From positions 1,054,001-1,118,000 of the forward strand of contig JAXGYZ010000002.1 of NCBI GenBank assembly GCA_040772005.1: a DNA stretch of 64,000 nt, in the 5' to 3' direction. Within the stretch, counting starts at the first letter, position 1. Every line of letters starts with the position of its first letter. The notes under the pieces are model-generated. The model had not been told where the DNA came from and did not search any database. It saw only the letters and a program-made list of their open reading frames with translations. This stretch comes from MWBF01 sp040772005. Lineage in GTDB: Bacteria; Chloroflexota; Anaerolineae; CG2-30-64-16. Both the position numbers and the translations under genes were made by a program. Of the stretch, positions 26,307 through 34,036 are shown piece by piece.

Positions 26307-26960
26307 GTGAATGGGCCACGCAGGATTGACCGGCTGGTCGCATGCCTGGTGCTGTGTATGATGGTCACGCTGGCGTCGGCCCCATCGCTCGCCGCGCAGG
26401 GGCTGGATCGTGCAGCGCCGGCGGGCGCCGCAGCCGGGTGCCGCGAACTGGTAGTCAACGGTGGGTTTGAGCAGGTGGGGCAGAGCTGGACACAGGCGCC
26501 CAATCCGGCCGGCCGTGCGCTCGTTACGAACTTCTACTGGAAGAGCGGGCAGTATGCCGCGGACCTGGGCGGGGTCAATAACGCGACTGACCGATTGACT
26601 CAGACCATTGCCCTGCCCGCCGATGTGAATGAGATCACGCTCGCGTATTGGTGGGCGCTGCAGACCGAAGAAGCCGGCACAGGCGCGGCATTCGACCGGT
26701 TGCGCGTGGAGCTGTACCAGCCCGATGGCACGACGTGGGTGGCAACCCTGCTCACCGGCGATAACACCACGGCCGAGTCGTGGGTCTGGAACAGGGCGAG
26801 CAGTGATCTGACGCCGTATCGGGGGCGGTCCTTGTTGCTGCGCTTCACGGCCAGCACGGACGACAGTAAGCCGACCCGGTTCTTTGTGGACGATGTCAGC
26901 GTTCAAGGCTGTGCGCGGCAGCGGGTGTACCTGCCGTTGGTCTGGCGAGCAGCGCCATAG
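26307..26960 (+). CDS. Secreted protein with carbohydrate-binding-like fold
   Basis: 217 residues from GTG behind a G-rich ribosome-binding site, 10 bp after the previous gene. A signal peptide ends about ASAPSLAAQG. The body, ELVVNGGFEQVGQSWTQ ... RFFVDDVSVQGC, has the beta-sandwich pattern of secreted proteins that bind sugars or surfaces. It ends in VYLPLVWRAAP, the short hydrophobic tail typical of many secreted Chloroflexota proteins. Function unknown; the position in the sigma operon suggests an envelope role. Confidence 0.65.
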   Translation: MNGPRRIDRLVACLVLCMMVTLASAPSLAAQGLDRAAPAGAAAGCRELVVNGGFEQVGQSWTQAPNPAGRALVTNFYWKSGQYAADLGGVNNATDRLTQTIALPADVNEITLAYWWALQTEEAGTGAAFDRLRVELYQPDGTTWVATLLTGDNTTAESWVWNRASSDLTPYRGRSLLLRFTASTDDSKPTRFFVDDVSVQGCARQRVYLPLVWRAAP

Positions 26961-27013
26961 ACAAATCGAGACTCTGTACTTGTGGTACGTCACAGACAAG
27001 GGAGGTAGTAACC

Positions 27014-28195
27014 ATGAAATCTATGTGGACGCTTCGGACGCTCGGTATGTTGGCCCTGATCGTCCTCCTGGGCGCAGTGGGAGTGGCGCCGGCCTTTGCC
27101 GATGCCGCGGTCGAGGTGGGCTTTGATGTACGCTTCAGCGGCGTTATCACGACCGTCGGCGCGGCAGGCGAGGCCTGGGTCATCGGCGGCCAGACGGTGG
27201 CCACCGATGATCTGACCAACGTGATATTGACAGTCAGCCCTGCGACGCCCGGCCAGTGGGCTGAGGTCGCTGCAGCGAAGCTCGATGATGGTTCTCTGTT
27301 GGCGAAGCAGATTACCGTGCGGCCTGAGCAGGTGCGGTTGCGCGGTGTGGTGACGGATATCCCGGAGACCACCGCTGGGGCCTGGGTCATCGCGGGTGTG
27401 ACGGTGAACGTGACCGAGGACACCCGTATCAGCGAGCGCAGCGGCAAAGTCGTCGAAGGCCGGTGGGTCGAGGCCGTGATGACCGAGGATCAGGGTGTGC
27501 TGACTGCCACGATGATCGTCGGGATCGGTGACCAGGATGCCGTCATGGTCTCCGGCGAAATTCAGCAGTTTAACGACACAGAATGGGTCATCAGCGGCAT
27601 TCCGCTCAGCATCACGCCGGACACCCTGATCTCCGGCACTCCGGTTGTGGGGCTGATCGGCCACGCGGCCGCTGACCTGCAGGATGATGGCACGCTCGTC
27701 GCGAAAGTCCTGCGGGTGGCCTGGATCGATCGCACCATGCCGCCGGTGGCCGACTTTGTCGGCGAAATCGAGGCCCTGCCCCAGGTGGGGCTGCGCGGCA
27801 TCTGGACGGTCGATGGTCAAGAGGTGATCGTTCTCGCCAACACCCGCATCCATCAGGAGAAGGGGCTGGCCGTCGTCGGCGCGACCGTGCATGTGGTTGG
27901 CTGGACGCTCGGCGGCAAGCTGCTTGCGACCGAGATCACGGTCATCAGCAGCCCGGAGGAGGGCGGCGAGTACGTTATCGGGAACGGCGTGATCGAGGCG
28001 CTGCCCGCGGACATTCACGACGGCATCTGGACCATCTCCGGGGTCAAGGTGCTCGTGAATGACAACACGAGCGTATTCGGACAGCGGATCGAAGTCGGCA
28101 AGACTGCCCGTTACGAGGGCGTGAAGCGCGCCGATGGGGTGGTCGTCGCCAGCCTCATTCGCGTGCGCCTGGGCATGGGGCCGATTGTGCCGTAG
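27014..28195 (+). CDS. Secreted DUF5666 repeat protein
   Basis: 393 residues, start with GGGAGG upstream, signal peptide to about residue 30 (VAPAFADA). The rest is five repeats of roughly 60-70 residues, each with a pattern like G-x-I/V-...-W-x-I-x-G-x-x-V-x-V-x-x-x-T-x-I; the starts are near residues 40, 108, 178, 238 and 313. DUF5666 repeats are small beta-barrel-like units of unknown function. Last gene of the sigma operon, followed by a terminator at 28271. Confidence 0.75.
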   Translation: MKSMWTLRTLGMLALIVLLGAVGVAPAFADAAVEVGFDVRFSGVITTVGAAGEAWVIGGQTVATDDLTNVILTVSPATPGQWAEVAAAKLDDGSLLAKQITVRPEQVRLRGVVTDIPETTAGAWVIAGVTVNVTEDTRISERSGKVVEGRWVEAVMTEDQGVLTATMIVGIGDQDAVMVSGEIQQFNDTEWVISGIPLSITPDTLISGTPVVGLIGHAAADLQDDGTLVAKVLRVAWIDRTMPPVADFVGEIEALPQVGLRGIWTVDGQEVIVLANTRIHQEKGLAVVGATVHVVGWTLGGKLLATEITVISSPEEGGEYVIGNGVIEALPADIHDGIWTISGVKVLVNDNTSVFGQRIEVGKTARYEGVKRADGVVVASLIRVRLGMGPIVP

Positions 28196-28199
28196 GGCG

Positions 28200-28234
28200 G
28201 ACGAAGGACGGACGACGAACGACGAAGGACGGAC
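28200..28234. repeat. 7-bp tandem repeat (GACGAAG type)
   Basis: Five tandem heptamers (GACGAAG, GACGGAC, GACGAAC, GACGAAG, GACGGAC) starting 5 bp after the DUF5666 stop codon. The complementary form occurs at 28347-28359 and 28535-28562. Confidence 0.7.
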
Positions 28235-28270
28235 GAGCCCATACCCATGGAGTTCGTTCGCTATGAAGTG

Positions 28271-28312
28271 AGGCTCCGCAGGCCGCAGGTCGGCTTGCGG
28301 AGCCTTTCTGTT
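28271..28312 (+). terminator. Terminator of the sigma-factor operon
   Basis: AGGCTCCGCA / TGCGGAGCCT 10-bp stem with an inner GCCG/CGGC extension, followed by TTTCTGTT. Confidence 0.75.
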
Positions 28313-28360
28313 CCCCCTGGCGCAGCAAACATCCGCTCAACCCTATCTTTCGTCCTTCGC

Positions 28361-28532
28361 CAGGGTGGTTTCATAGTGCGCCAGGTGAACCCGCCTGGCA
28401 ACTGAAGTTGCGGCTACCTTTGCGAAGTCTGCCTACGCAGACTGGAACTAACCGGCGTAGGCCGGTTTCGTAGGGGTAGCCGCAGTTTCAACTGCCAGGT
28501 GGAAGGCCCGATTGCAACATGACTTCGCCCTG
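28361..28532. mobile_element. Small non-autonomous element, copy B (MITE-like)
   Basis: 172 bp with imperfect inverted ends CAGGGTGGTTTCATAGTGC and (complement of the right end) CAGGGCGAAGTCATGTTGC. It is flanked by GTCCTTCGC and GTCCTTCGT, an 8-of-9 direct repeat. The interior has long arms that pair (CTGGCAACTGAAGTTGC region with its complement) and two hairpins, AGTCTGC/GCAGACT and AACCGGC/GCCGGTT. It is about 80-85 percent identical to copy C read on the other strand, by eye. Confidence 0.8.
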
Positions 28533-28534
28533 GT

Positions 28535-28562
28535 CCTTCGTCTTTCGTCCTTCATCTTTCGT
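28535..28562. repeat. 7-bp tandem repeat (CCTTCGT type)
   Basis: Four heptamers: CCTTCGT, CTTTCGT, CCTTCAT, CTTTCGT. With CTTTCGTCCTTCG at 28347-28359 it reads as one array split by mobile element copy B. Confidence 0.75.
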
Positions 28563-28570
28563 CAGCGTTG

Positions 28571-28579
28571 TGCTATACT
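28571..28579 (+). promoter_or_regulatory. Extended -10 promoter of the YIP1 genes
   Basis: TGCTATACT gives TG-N-TATACT. A weak -35 (TTCATC, 28551-28556) lies 17 bp upstream, inside the heptamer array. Confidence 0.5.
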
Positions 28580-28613
28580 CGTCTCGCTGATGTAGGTGGG
28601 AAAGGAGTTACAC

Positions 28614-29342
28614 ATGGGTCACCGCACCCTGTCGCTTGCCCTCATATGGCGGGCGCTCTTCCTCGACGCGGACGCCTACGAGGACTTGCGCGACGATGAC
28701 AATCCATTCGTAGAGGGGCTGTATCTCGTTGCCCTGCTCGGCGTAGCAACCGCCCTGCTCAACCTGATCGGCCAGGTATTGCGTTGGGCCACCATTCCCA
28801 GCCTGGCATCCATCGAGGCGATTGTGCTGCGCGGCCTGCAGCAGCAAGCCTGGTGGCCCTCCATTGCCAACAACCCGGCAGCCATCCAATCCTTTACCGA
28901 TAACTGGGACCTCGGCTGGCGCTATGTTCCGGCCCTGCTCGGCGCGCCCGACCCGCTCAGAGCCGCGCTCAACGTGGTGCTCTGGCCCTTCACGGGCGTG
29001 CTGAGCTGGCTGATCTACGGCACGCTGGCGTACCTGTTTGGCCGGCTTCTGGGCGGCCGCGGCACGCTGAACCAGATGCTCGGCACGACTGCGCTCGCAT
29101 TGACCCCGTGGGTGTTCCACGGGCTGGAGTTCATCCCCTATATTGCCATCGGAAGCGCCGTCAGTATCTGGCAGCTCATCCTGCGCTACAAGGCGGTGCG
29201 CACGGCGCACGTGCTGCCCTGGGGCCGCGCCGTGGCTGCGACTGCCCTGCCCTACCTGGTGTACCTGCTGCTGTGGGCGCTGGTGATTGCGTTCTCTGCA
29301 CCCTTGATGGCGCTTTTGACCGCGCTGCTGGCAGGGAGGTGA
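28614..29342 (+). CDS. YIP1-family membrane protein
   Basis: 242 residues with AAAGGAG before the ATG. About five membrane segments follow a short cytoplasmic N-terminus (WRALFLDADAYEDLRDD). FGRLLGGRGTLNQMLGTTALALTPWVF matches the Yip1-domain pattern in which a membrane segment is followed by a glycine-containing loop. Bacterial members have no settled function. It is followed 3 bp later by a second member, so the two probably form a complex. Confidence 0.75.
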   Translation: MGHRTLSLALIWRALFLDADAYEDLRDDDNPFVEGLYLVALLGVATALLNLIGQVLRWATIPSLASIEAIVLRGLQQQAWWPSIANNPAAIQSFTDNWDLGWRYVPALLGAPDPLRAALNVVLWPFTGVLSWLIYGTLAYLFGRLLGGRGTLNQMLGTTALALTPWVFHGLEFIPYIAIGSAVSIWQLILRYKAVRTAHVLPWGRAVAATALPYLVYLLLWALVIAFSAPLMALLTALLAGR

Positions 29343-29345
29343 GCG

Positions 29346-30218
29346 ATGAGCGTCCCTGAAACTCCGCAAACACCCATCAACCCGCAGCCCGCGGACAGTC
29401 AACCGGCTGCCGCTCCGGCCACGCGGCGGTGGCCGCTGCAGGACTGGTTCCGCAGCCTCTGGGATGCGGCGCGGCTGTACACCCCGGCCTACACCGGGCT
29501 GGCCGGTCGTTATGATGCCTTCTTGCAGGGCTTCCTGATCGTATTGGTCGTCAGCCTTCTGGCCGGCGTGCCGGGCTTTGCGGGTGAGATCATGGCCGGG
29601 CTTCAGCCTGCATCCGCGGCCGAGACCGCCGAGACGAGCGCCGCGCTGCGTGAGGCGCTCGAGGCCGCCGGCCCGTGGATGGCCCGCCTGGGTCTGTCAA
29701 CGGCCACCCGCGCCGCGGTCGTGGATGAGGTTGCCAACGCCTTCGACCTGGCCCTGCAGGTGCGGCAGGAGGTGGACCAACTGCCCACGAGGTTGCCGCG
29801 GCCGGTGGGCCGGGTGCTGGAGGCCCTGGGCAACTGGCTGTCGCAACCGTTCAGCGCCGCGCACCTGCCGCTGGCCGTTGCCAGCCTCGGCGCGTGGCTG
29901 GGTTACGGGGTGTGGGTCATGCTCGCCGCCAGGATGCTCGGCGGCCGCGGCTCGCTGCATGGTTTCTTCGGCGCGACCGCGCTGTACGCCGTCCCCCACG
30001 TGCTGGACATCCTGCGCTGGCTGCCGTTCGTGGGCGCGCTCATCGGCACGATCGCCTACGTCTGGGGCGTGGTTATCTACATCAAGGCCACGCAGGCCAG
30101 CCACAGCCTGTCGTTCGAACGCGCGCTGATCGCAGTCCTGGCGCCGCTGGCGCTGGGCGTGCTGGTCATCGCGGGCGTGCTCTCCGTGTTGTCCGGTATC
30201 GCCTGGCTGCGCAGCTAG
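29346..30218 (+). CDS. YIP1-family membrane protein
   Basis: 290 residues with GAGGTGAGCG before the ATG. After a Pro-rich N-terminus come a first membrane segment (about 60-80), a loop of about 90 residues outside the family core, and four more segments. LGGRGSLHGFFGATALYAVPHVLD aligns with the LGGRGTLNQMLGTTALALTP region of the preceding protein, so the two are paralogues with different loops. Confidence 0.75.
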   Translation: MSVPETPQTPINPQPADSQPAAAPATRRWPLQDWFRSLWDAARLYTPAYTGLAGRYDAFLQGFLIVLVVSLLAGVPGFAGEIMAGLQPASAAETAETSAALREALEAAGPWMARLGLSTATRAAVVDEVANAFDLALQVRQEVDQLPTRLPRPVGRVLEALGNWLSQPFSAAHLPLAVASLGAWLGYGVWVMLAARMLGGRGSLHGFFGATALYAVPHVLDILRWLPFVGALIGTIAYVWGVVIYIKATQASHSLSFERALIAVLAPLALGVLVIAGVLSVLSGIAWLRS

Positions 30219-30278
30219 CTGTAACCACGGAACAGGCAGACACGCGGAAGAATCATTGGCATATTGGATGGGAGTCGA

Positions 30279-31550
30279 ATGCCTGAATTCCTGAAACTGC
30301 GGACGGCTGAAGAGGCGTGGGAGATTTTCCTGCGCCACTTCCAGCCCGCGCCCGTCTGCGAGACGTGCGAGCTGGCTGACGCGTTGGATCGGGTGCTGGC
30401 GGAAGATGTGACCGCGCCCCATCCGCTGCCGGTGTTCAGCCGCAGCACGGTGGATGGTTATGCGGTCCTCGCCGCGGACACCCACGGCGCTTCGTCCGGC
30501 GCGCCGGCCTACCTGGATGTGGTGGCCGAGGTTGCGATGGGAGCCGCCGCCGACTTTGCGCTCAGCTCGGGTGAGGCCGCGCTGGTGCATACCGGCGGCA
30601 TGATCCCGCCGGGTGCGGATGCCGTGGTGATGCTCGAGAATACGAACCGGCTGGCGGCCCCGATGTTCGGCAGCTCGCCGCGCCAGGCCGGCTTCGCGGC
30701 CTTCGCCATCGAGGTCTACCGGTCCGCAGCGGAAGGCGAGGCGGTTATCCAGCCGGGCGAGGATGTGGCGGCGGGCGAGGTCGTTCTGCGCGCGGGGCAG
30801 GTCCTCCGGCCGCAGGATATCGGCGGGCTCGCCGCGCTCGGCGTGACACGCGTGCCGGTCATCCGCCAGCCACGGGTCGCCATCGTCAGCCAGGGCGACG
30901 AGGTCGTGCCCCCCGAGGTCGAACCCGGGCCGGGACAGGTGCGCGACATCAACAGCTATACGCTCGCCGCGCTCGTGCGCCGCGCCGGCGGCATCCCGAT
31001 CAATTATCCCCTTGTGCCGGACGAGCAGGAAGCGCTCGATCGCGCCGTGCGCCGCGGGTGGGAGGAAGCCGACATCGTCGTGATTACCGCGGGCAGCTCG
31101 GTCAGCTATCGTGACCTGACGGCGGCGGCCATCAACAAGACGGGCCAGCCCGGCGTGCTGGTGCACGGGGTCGCCATCCGCCCGGGCAAGCCGACCATCC
31201 TTGCGATGTGCGATGGCAAGCCGGTGTTCGGCCTGCCGGGCAACCCGGTCTCCTGCATCAACATCTTCCTGCATTTCGTCAAACCGGCCATCCTGATGTG
31301 CCTGGCCGCGCGGCCCGTGCCGCCGCGCACGACGCGCGCGCGGCTGGCTCGCAACATCCCCGCGGGCAGCGGCCGCGCGGACTTCGTGCGCGTGCGGCTG
31401 GAGGAGCGGGAAGGAGAGACATGGGCCGTGCCCGTGTTCGGCAAGTCCAACCTGATTTTCACGCTGGTGCGGTCCGAGGGGATCGTCGAGGTGCCGCTCA
31501 ACAGCAACGGCCTGCCCGCAGGCGACGAAGTGACGGTCGTACTGGACTGA
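30279..31550 (+). CDS. moeA: Molybdopterin molybdenumtransferase MoeA
   Basis: 423 residues from ATG 30279 (GGGAG upstream; an in-frame TTG 15 bp earlier is less likely). MoeA inserts molybdenum into adenylated molybdopterin. Visible motifs: FSRSTVDGYAV, HTGGMIPPGADAVV, the MoCF-fold core with TAGSSVSYRDLT, and FGLPGNPVSCINIF. The C-terminal domain IV is present. No other molybdenum-cofactor gene is nearby. Confidence 0.93.
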   Translation: MPEFLKLRTAEEAWEIFLRHFQPAPVCETCELADALDRVLAEDVTAPHPLPVFSRSTVDGYAVLAADTHGASSGAPAYLDVVAEVAMGAAADFALSSGEAALVHTGGMIPPGADAVVMLENTNRLAAPMFGSSPRQAGFAAFAIEVYRSAAEGEAVIQPGEDVAAGEVVLRAGQVLRPQDIGGLAALGVTRVPVIRQPRVAIVSQGDEVVPPEVEPGPGQVRDINSYTLAALVRRAGGIPINYPLVPDEQEALDRAVRRGWEEADIVVITAGSSVSYRDLTAAAINKTGQPGVLVHGVAIRPGKPTILAMCDGKPVFGLPGNPVSCINIFLHFVKPAILMCLAARPVPPRTTRARLARNIPAGSGRADFVRVRLEEREGETWAVPVFGKSNLIFTLVRSEGIVEVPLNSNGLPAGDEVTVVLD

Positions 31551-31569
31551 GTGGTTATGTTTGGCGAAC

Positions 31570-31641
31570 TCACGCAAAGACGCTAAGACCGCAAAGATTT
31601 ACCTGTTATAATTGCTTTGCGCTCTTTGCGTCTTTGCGTGA
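31570..31641. repeat. Inverted repeat TCACGCAAAGACGC
   Basis: 14-bp arms at 31570-31583 and 31628-31641, perfect complements, with an internal CGCAAAG/CTTTGCG pair. No gene between them. Confidence 0.7.
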
Positions 31642-31692
31642 TTCTTGTCGGAGGCACGACGTGTTGTGGCTCCGACGTGCCTTAACGCGAAG

Positions 31693-31721
31693 AACGGTGT
31701 GGGGAGCATCCCCACACCGTT
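31693..31721. terminator. Hairpin between convergent genes
   Basis: Perfect 12-bp stem AACGGTGTGGGG / CCCCACACCGTT with a 5-nt loop, 45 bp after the S1-domain gene on the minus strand. No T-run on either side. A second small hairpin (AGGCACG/CGTGCCT, 31652-31682) precedes it. Confidence 0.5.
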
Positions 31722-31766
31722 ATCAGGAACGTCTATAGAGGCGCGTACGCCAGATGGTGAGTTGGC

Positions 31767-32558
31767 CTACAGGCCCTTGCTCTTCCGGTGATGAGCGATC
31801 GTCCGGCTGATGAGGTCTTCTTCCTCATCGTCCTCGAACTCCCACACCTTGGCCTTCTTGTTGCGCCGCTCGCGTCGGCGATCCCCGCTGTCCTTGCTCG
31901 CTTCCTGGAAAGCCAGCTCGAAGGGCGAGAGGAATGCTTCCTCGGCAGGGATCTCGACCGGTGCTTCCTCAGCCTGAGAGGCGCCTGCCTCGCCCCGCGC
32001 GGCGCGCGGCGCCGACTCGGAAGCCGGAGGCAGCAGTTCCTTCATGCTGAGATCGACCCGGCCGCGGCGGCGGTCAATGCCGAGCACCTGGACCTGGATT
32101 TCGTCTCCGATGTTGACGACGTCTTCCGGTTTTTCGACGAAGCCGCGACCCATTTCCTTGACATGCAACATGCCGTCGCGACCGACGCCGATATCCACGA
32201 AGGCGCCGTAACGTTCGAGGCGCGTGACCTTGCCGGTCACGATCGCGCCCTCTTCGAGGTCACGCAGCGTGAGGGTGCCGGGTTCGACCATCGTCAGGCT
32301 GATCCGGTTCTTCTCCCGGTCCAGCTCTTTGACCCAAACGCGAACCTTGTCGCCCTCATTGACTACGTCGGACGCTTTGGCAACACGGCCTTGCGCCATT
32401 TCGGAGACGTGGACGAGACCATCGCGGCCCACGCCAATGTCCACAAAGGCACCGAAATCGGTGACCCGCTTGACGACGCCCTCAACTTCTTGGCCCACCG
32501 CCAGCGTCTTTACGACTTTGCGCGGTGCAATGTTGAGGGTGCTTGCTTCCTGCCCCAC
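31767..32558 (-). CDS. Two-S1-domain RNA-binding protein
   Basis: 263 residues; GTG start at 32558 with AAGGAG 10 bp upstream. Two S1 motifs: about 20-90 (TDFGAFVDIGVGRDGLVHVS) and 100-170 (RYGAFVDIGVGRDGMLHVKE). A charged tail contains RRRERRNKKAKVWEFEDDEEED. It resembles stand-alone S1 proteins that act as RNA chaperones or general stress proteins (YugI/GSP13-like), but is longer. A fully consensus promoter suggests strong constitutive expression. Confidence 0.8.
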   Translation of the reverse strand: MGQEASTLNIAPRKVVKTLAVGQEVEGVVKRVTDFGAFVDIGVGRDGLVHVSEMAQGRVAKASDVVNEGDKVRVWVKELDREKNRISLTMVEPGTLTLRDLEEGAIVTGKVTRLERYGAFVDIGVGRDGMLHVKEMGRGFVEKPEDVVNIGDEIQVQVLGIDRRRGRVDLSMKELLPPASESAPRAARGEAGASQAEEAPVEIPAEEAFLSPFELAFQEASKDSGDRRRERRNKKAKVWEFEDDEEEDLISRTIAHHRKSKGL

Positions 32559-32617
32559 GACTTCCTGACTCCTTAGGAAAATAGAAAACTTGTGCAGCCG
32601 AACAGCACTGAGTGGGC

Positions 32618-32646
32618 ATTATACTAGCCTTAGAATATGGTGTCAA
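32618..32646 (-). promoter_or_regulatory. Consensus sigma-70 promoter of the two-S1-domain gene
   Basis: Minus strand TTGACA (32646-32641), 17-bp spacer, TATAAT (32623-32618): all twelve consensus bases. Leader about 55 nt. Confidence 0.9.
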
Positions 32647-32689
32647 ACCAGGCACAAGCGTTATCGTAGCCTGCATTACGGACGGGCGC

Positions 32690-32718
32690 TTGCCCTTCCG
32701 CTATGGCTCAGATATAAT
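32690..32718 (+). promoter_or_regulatory. Promoter of the small-protein genes
   Basis: TTGCCC (32690-32695), 17-bp spacer, TATAAT (32713-32718). It is back to back with the consensus minus-strand promoter. Confidence 0.6.
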
Positions 32719-32774
32719 GGCAGCCGGTGCAGGCGCGCTCAGGCCTGCGCCTGCACCCTGATTTGGAGGATGTG

Positions 32775-32999
32775 ATGACAGAGCAGCAAGCCCTGGACCT
32801 GATCAGGGCGCTACTCAAGGCCCCGAGCGAACCGGAAGTAACGCGCCTCGTCAGTCAGAACCTGCCTTCACTGGATGGCACGTTCTTCACGACCGCCGAG
32901 GCCGCAGCGCGGCGTCTGGAGCTGGACGGCAAGGCCCCGGCTGCAACTGCGCTGCGCAGCCTGACGGATCGTATGCTGCGGATGAAGACGTTGATTTGA
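32775..32999 (+). CDS. Small hypothetical protein
   Basis: 74 residues from ATG 32775 with GGAGG 5 bp upstream. Acidic N-terminus and helical pattern (MTEQQALDLIRALLKAPSEP), no membrane segment, no motif that I recognise. It follows a recognisable promoter and is 19 bp from the next gene, so it is probably real and co-expressed with it. Confidence 0.65.
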   Translation: MTEQQALDLIRALLKAPSEPEVTRLVSQNLPSLDGTFFTTAEAAARRLELDGKAPAATALRSLTDRMLRMKTLI

Positions 33000-33018
33000 A
33001 CAGAAGTGTGAAGCTGCT

Positions 33019-33327
33019 ATGAGCGAGCAAGTCAAAGTTCTGTTGTCGTACGACATCAAGCCCGGCCATGAAAACGCCTACCGGCGCTTCGTGATGGAGG
33101 AGTTCCTGCCGAAGGCGCAGGAACTTGGCCTGATGCCGACGGATGCCTGGCATACCGCCTACGGCGATTATCCGAACCGGTTGCTCGGCTTCGTGGCCGA
33201 CAGCGCCGATGCGGCGCGCACGGCGCTTCAGGGGCAGGAGTGGCAGGCCCTCATGCGCCGGTTGGAGGGGTATGCGGGCAGCCTGACCCAGCGCCTCGTG
33301 GCCTACCGCGGCGGGTTTCAGTGGTGA
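33019..33327 (+). CDS. Small alpha/beta protein, dimeric ferredoxin-like barrel type
   Basis: 102 residues. The order VKVLLSYDIKPG-helix-strand (RLLGFVADSAD)-helix resembles ABM/NIPSNAP-like dimeric alpha-beta barrel proteins, with the typical K-P-G-H-E-N-A-Y start of the first helix. No catalytic residue can be named. The stop codon touches a long hairpin repeat (33327-33403). Confidence 0.55.
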   Translation: MSEQVKVLLSYDIKPGHENAYRRFVMEEFLPKAQELGLMPTDAWHTAYGDYPNRLLGFVADSADAARTALQGQEWQALMRRLEGYAGSLTQRLVAYRGGFQW

Positions 33328-33403
33328 AGTGGCCTCACCCTCCGACCCCCTCTCCTGAGCGGCTGAACCGCTCAGGAGAGGGGGCTAGGGGGTGAGGCCA
33401 CTT
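33327..33403. repeat. Long near-perfect hairpin repeat between convergent genes
   Basis: Arms 33327-33362 and 33368-33403 of about 36 nt, nearly perfectly complementary, including CCTCTCCTGAGCGG / CCGCTCAGGAGAGG. The right arm is inside the coding end of the CPT-like gene and encodes its last residues (VASPPSPLS). It may act as a two-way terminator. Confidence 0.75.
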
Positions 33404-33998
33404 GCCGGAACGCAGTCGGCGGTGGACCCTCTGCGAGTCGCCGGCGGATGGCGACCGCACACTCCTCCGGGCTGAGCAGCGAGGTGTCGACCTCCAGGTC
33501 GTAGATGCCCGGTCTGTGGACCTCCTGCTGCCACAACCGCACAGGCGGCGGTATGTGGGTGGGATCCTCCGTCCAACCCGTCGCGTGCCGCCGCTGCATG
33601 ATCACCTCGAGGGGACAGCGCACCCCCACGAACAGCACCGGCAGTCCGGCCAGCCGCCGTGCGCACTCCGGCAGAATCCCCAGCGGCGTCGAGTAAGCAT
33701 CGTGGTGGTCCACGTCTGCCACGACGTTCAGACCCAACCGGCTGTGCGCCGCAATAGATTCATACATGGCCAGATAGAGCACGCGCACCAGCGGTTCGAG
33801 CGCGGGCGCTTCGCCGCCCGGCCGCAGCCCGATGCCCGGGTGATAGCGCCGCGGGGTCATCGCCATGAAGCCGTCCACCCCCAGGTTCAGCCACACGCCG
33901 TCGAACGTTTCCTGAATCACCGTGACAATGCTCGACTTGCCGGAGCGCGGCGCGCCGTTGAGGATGATGATCTGGCCTGGTGTTGTGCTCTCGATCAT
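33372..33998 (-). CDS. Chloramphenicol phosphotransferase-like P-loop kinase
   Basis: 208 residues with Walker A GAPRSGKSS near residue 16, then VWLNLGVDGFMAM, which matches the conserved FGVD segment of the CPT family. VRCPLEVIMQRR and YDLEVDTS also fit. Family members phosphorylate small hydroxyl compounds, and most genomic copies have no proven antibiotic role. The C-terminal VASPPSPLS is encoded by the repeat hairpin, so the true ancestral end was probably different. Confidence 0.8.
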   Translation of the reverse strand: MIESTTPGQIIILNGAPRSGKSSIVTVIQETFDGVWLNLGVDGFMAMTPRRYHPGIGLRPGGEAPALEPLVRVLYLAMYESIAAHSRLGLNVVADVDHHDAYSTPLGILPECARRLAGLPVLFVGVRCPLEVIMQRRHATGWTEDPTHIPPPVRLWQQEVHRPGIYDLEVDTSLLSPEECAVAIRRRLAEGPPPTAFRQVASPPSPLS

Positions 33999-34036
33999 AG
34001 GCTTCCCCGGCGTGTCGCCTGATCCCGATTACCGAC

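Larger units (their letters stand above)
28196..28613. other. Repeat-rich intergenic region, 418 bp
   Basis: In order: a heptamer array (28200-28234), a terminator (28271-28312), a short heptamer array in the other orientation (28347-28359), mobile element copy B (28361-28532), the continuing heptamer array (28535-28562) and the promoter of the YIP1 genes. No coding sequence is supported. Confidence 0.75.

Noticed and set aside
28200..28562. CRISPR array
   Set aside because: Units are 7 bp in direct tandem without spacers, and no cas genes are present.
29697..31577. 626-codon minus-strand frame
   Set aside because: Antisense to moeA and the second YIP1 gene; no ribosome-binding site and no recognisable domain.
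33372..33998. Chloramphenicol resistance gene
   Set aside because: The CPT-like fold is clear, but chromosomal members mostly act on unknown substrates and no resistance context exists here.
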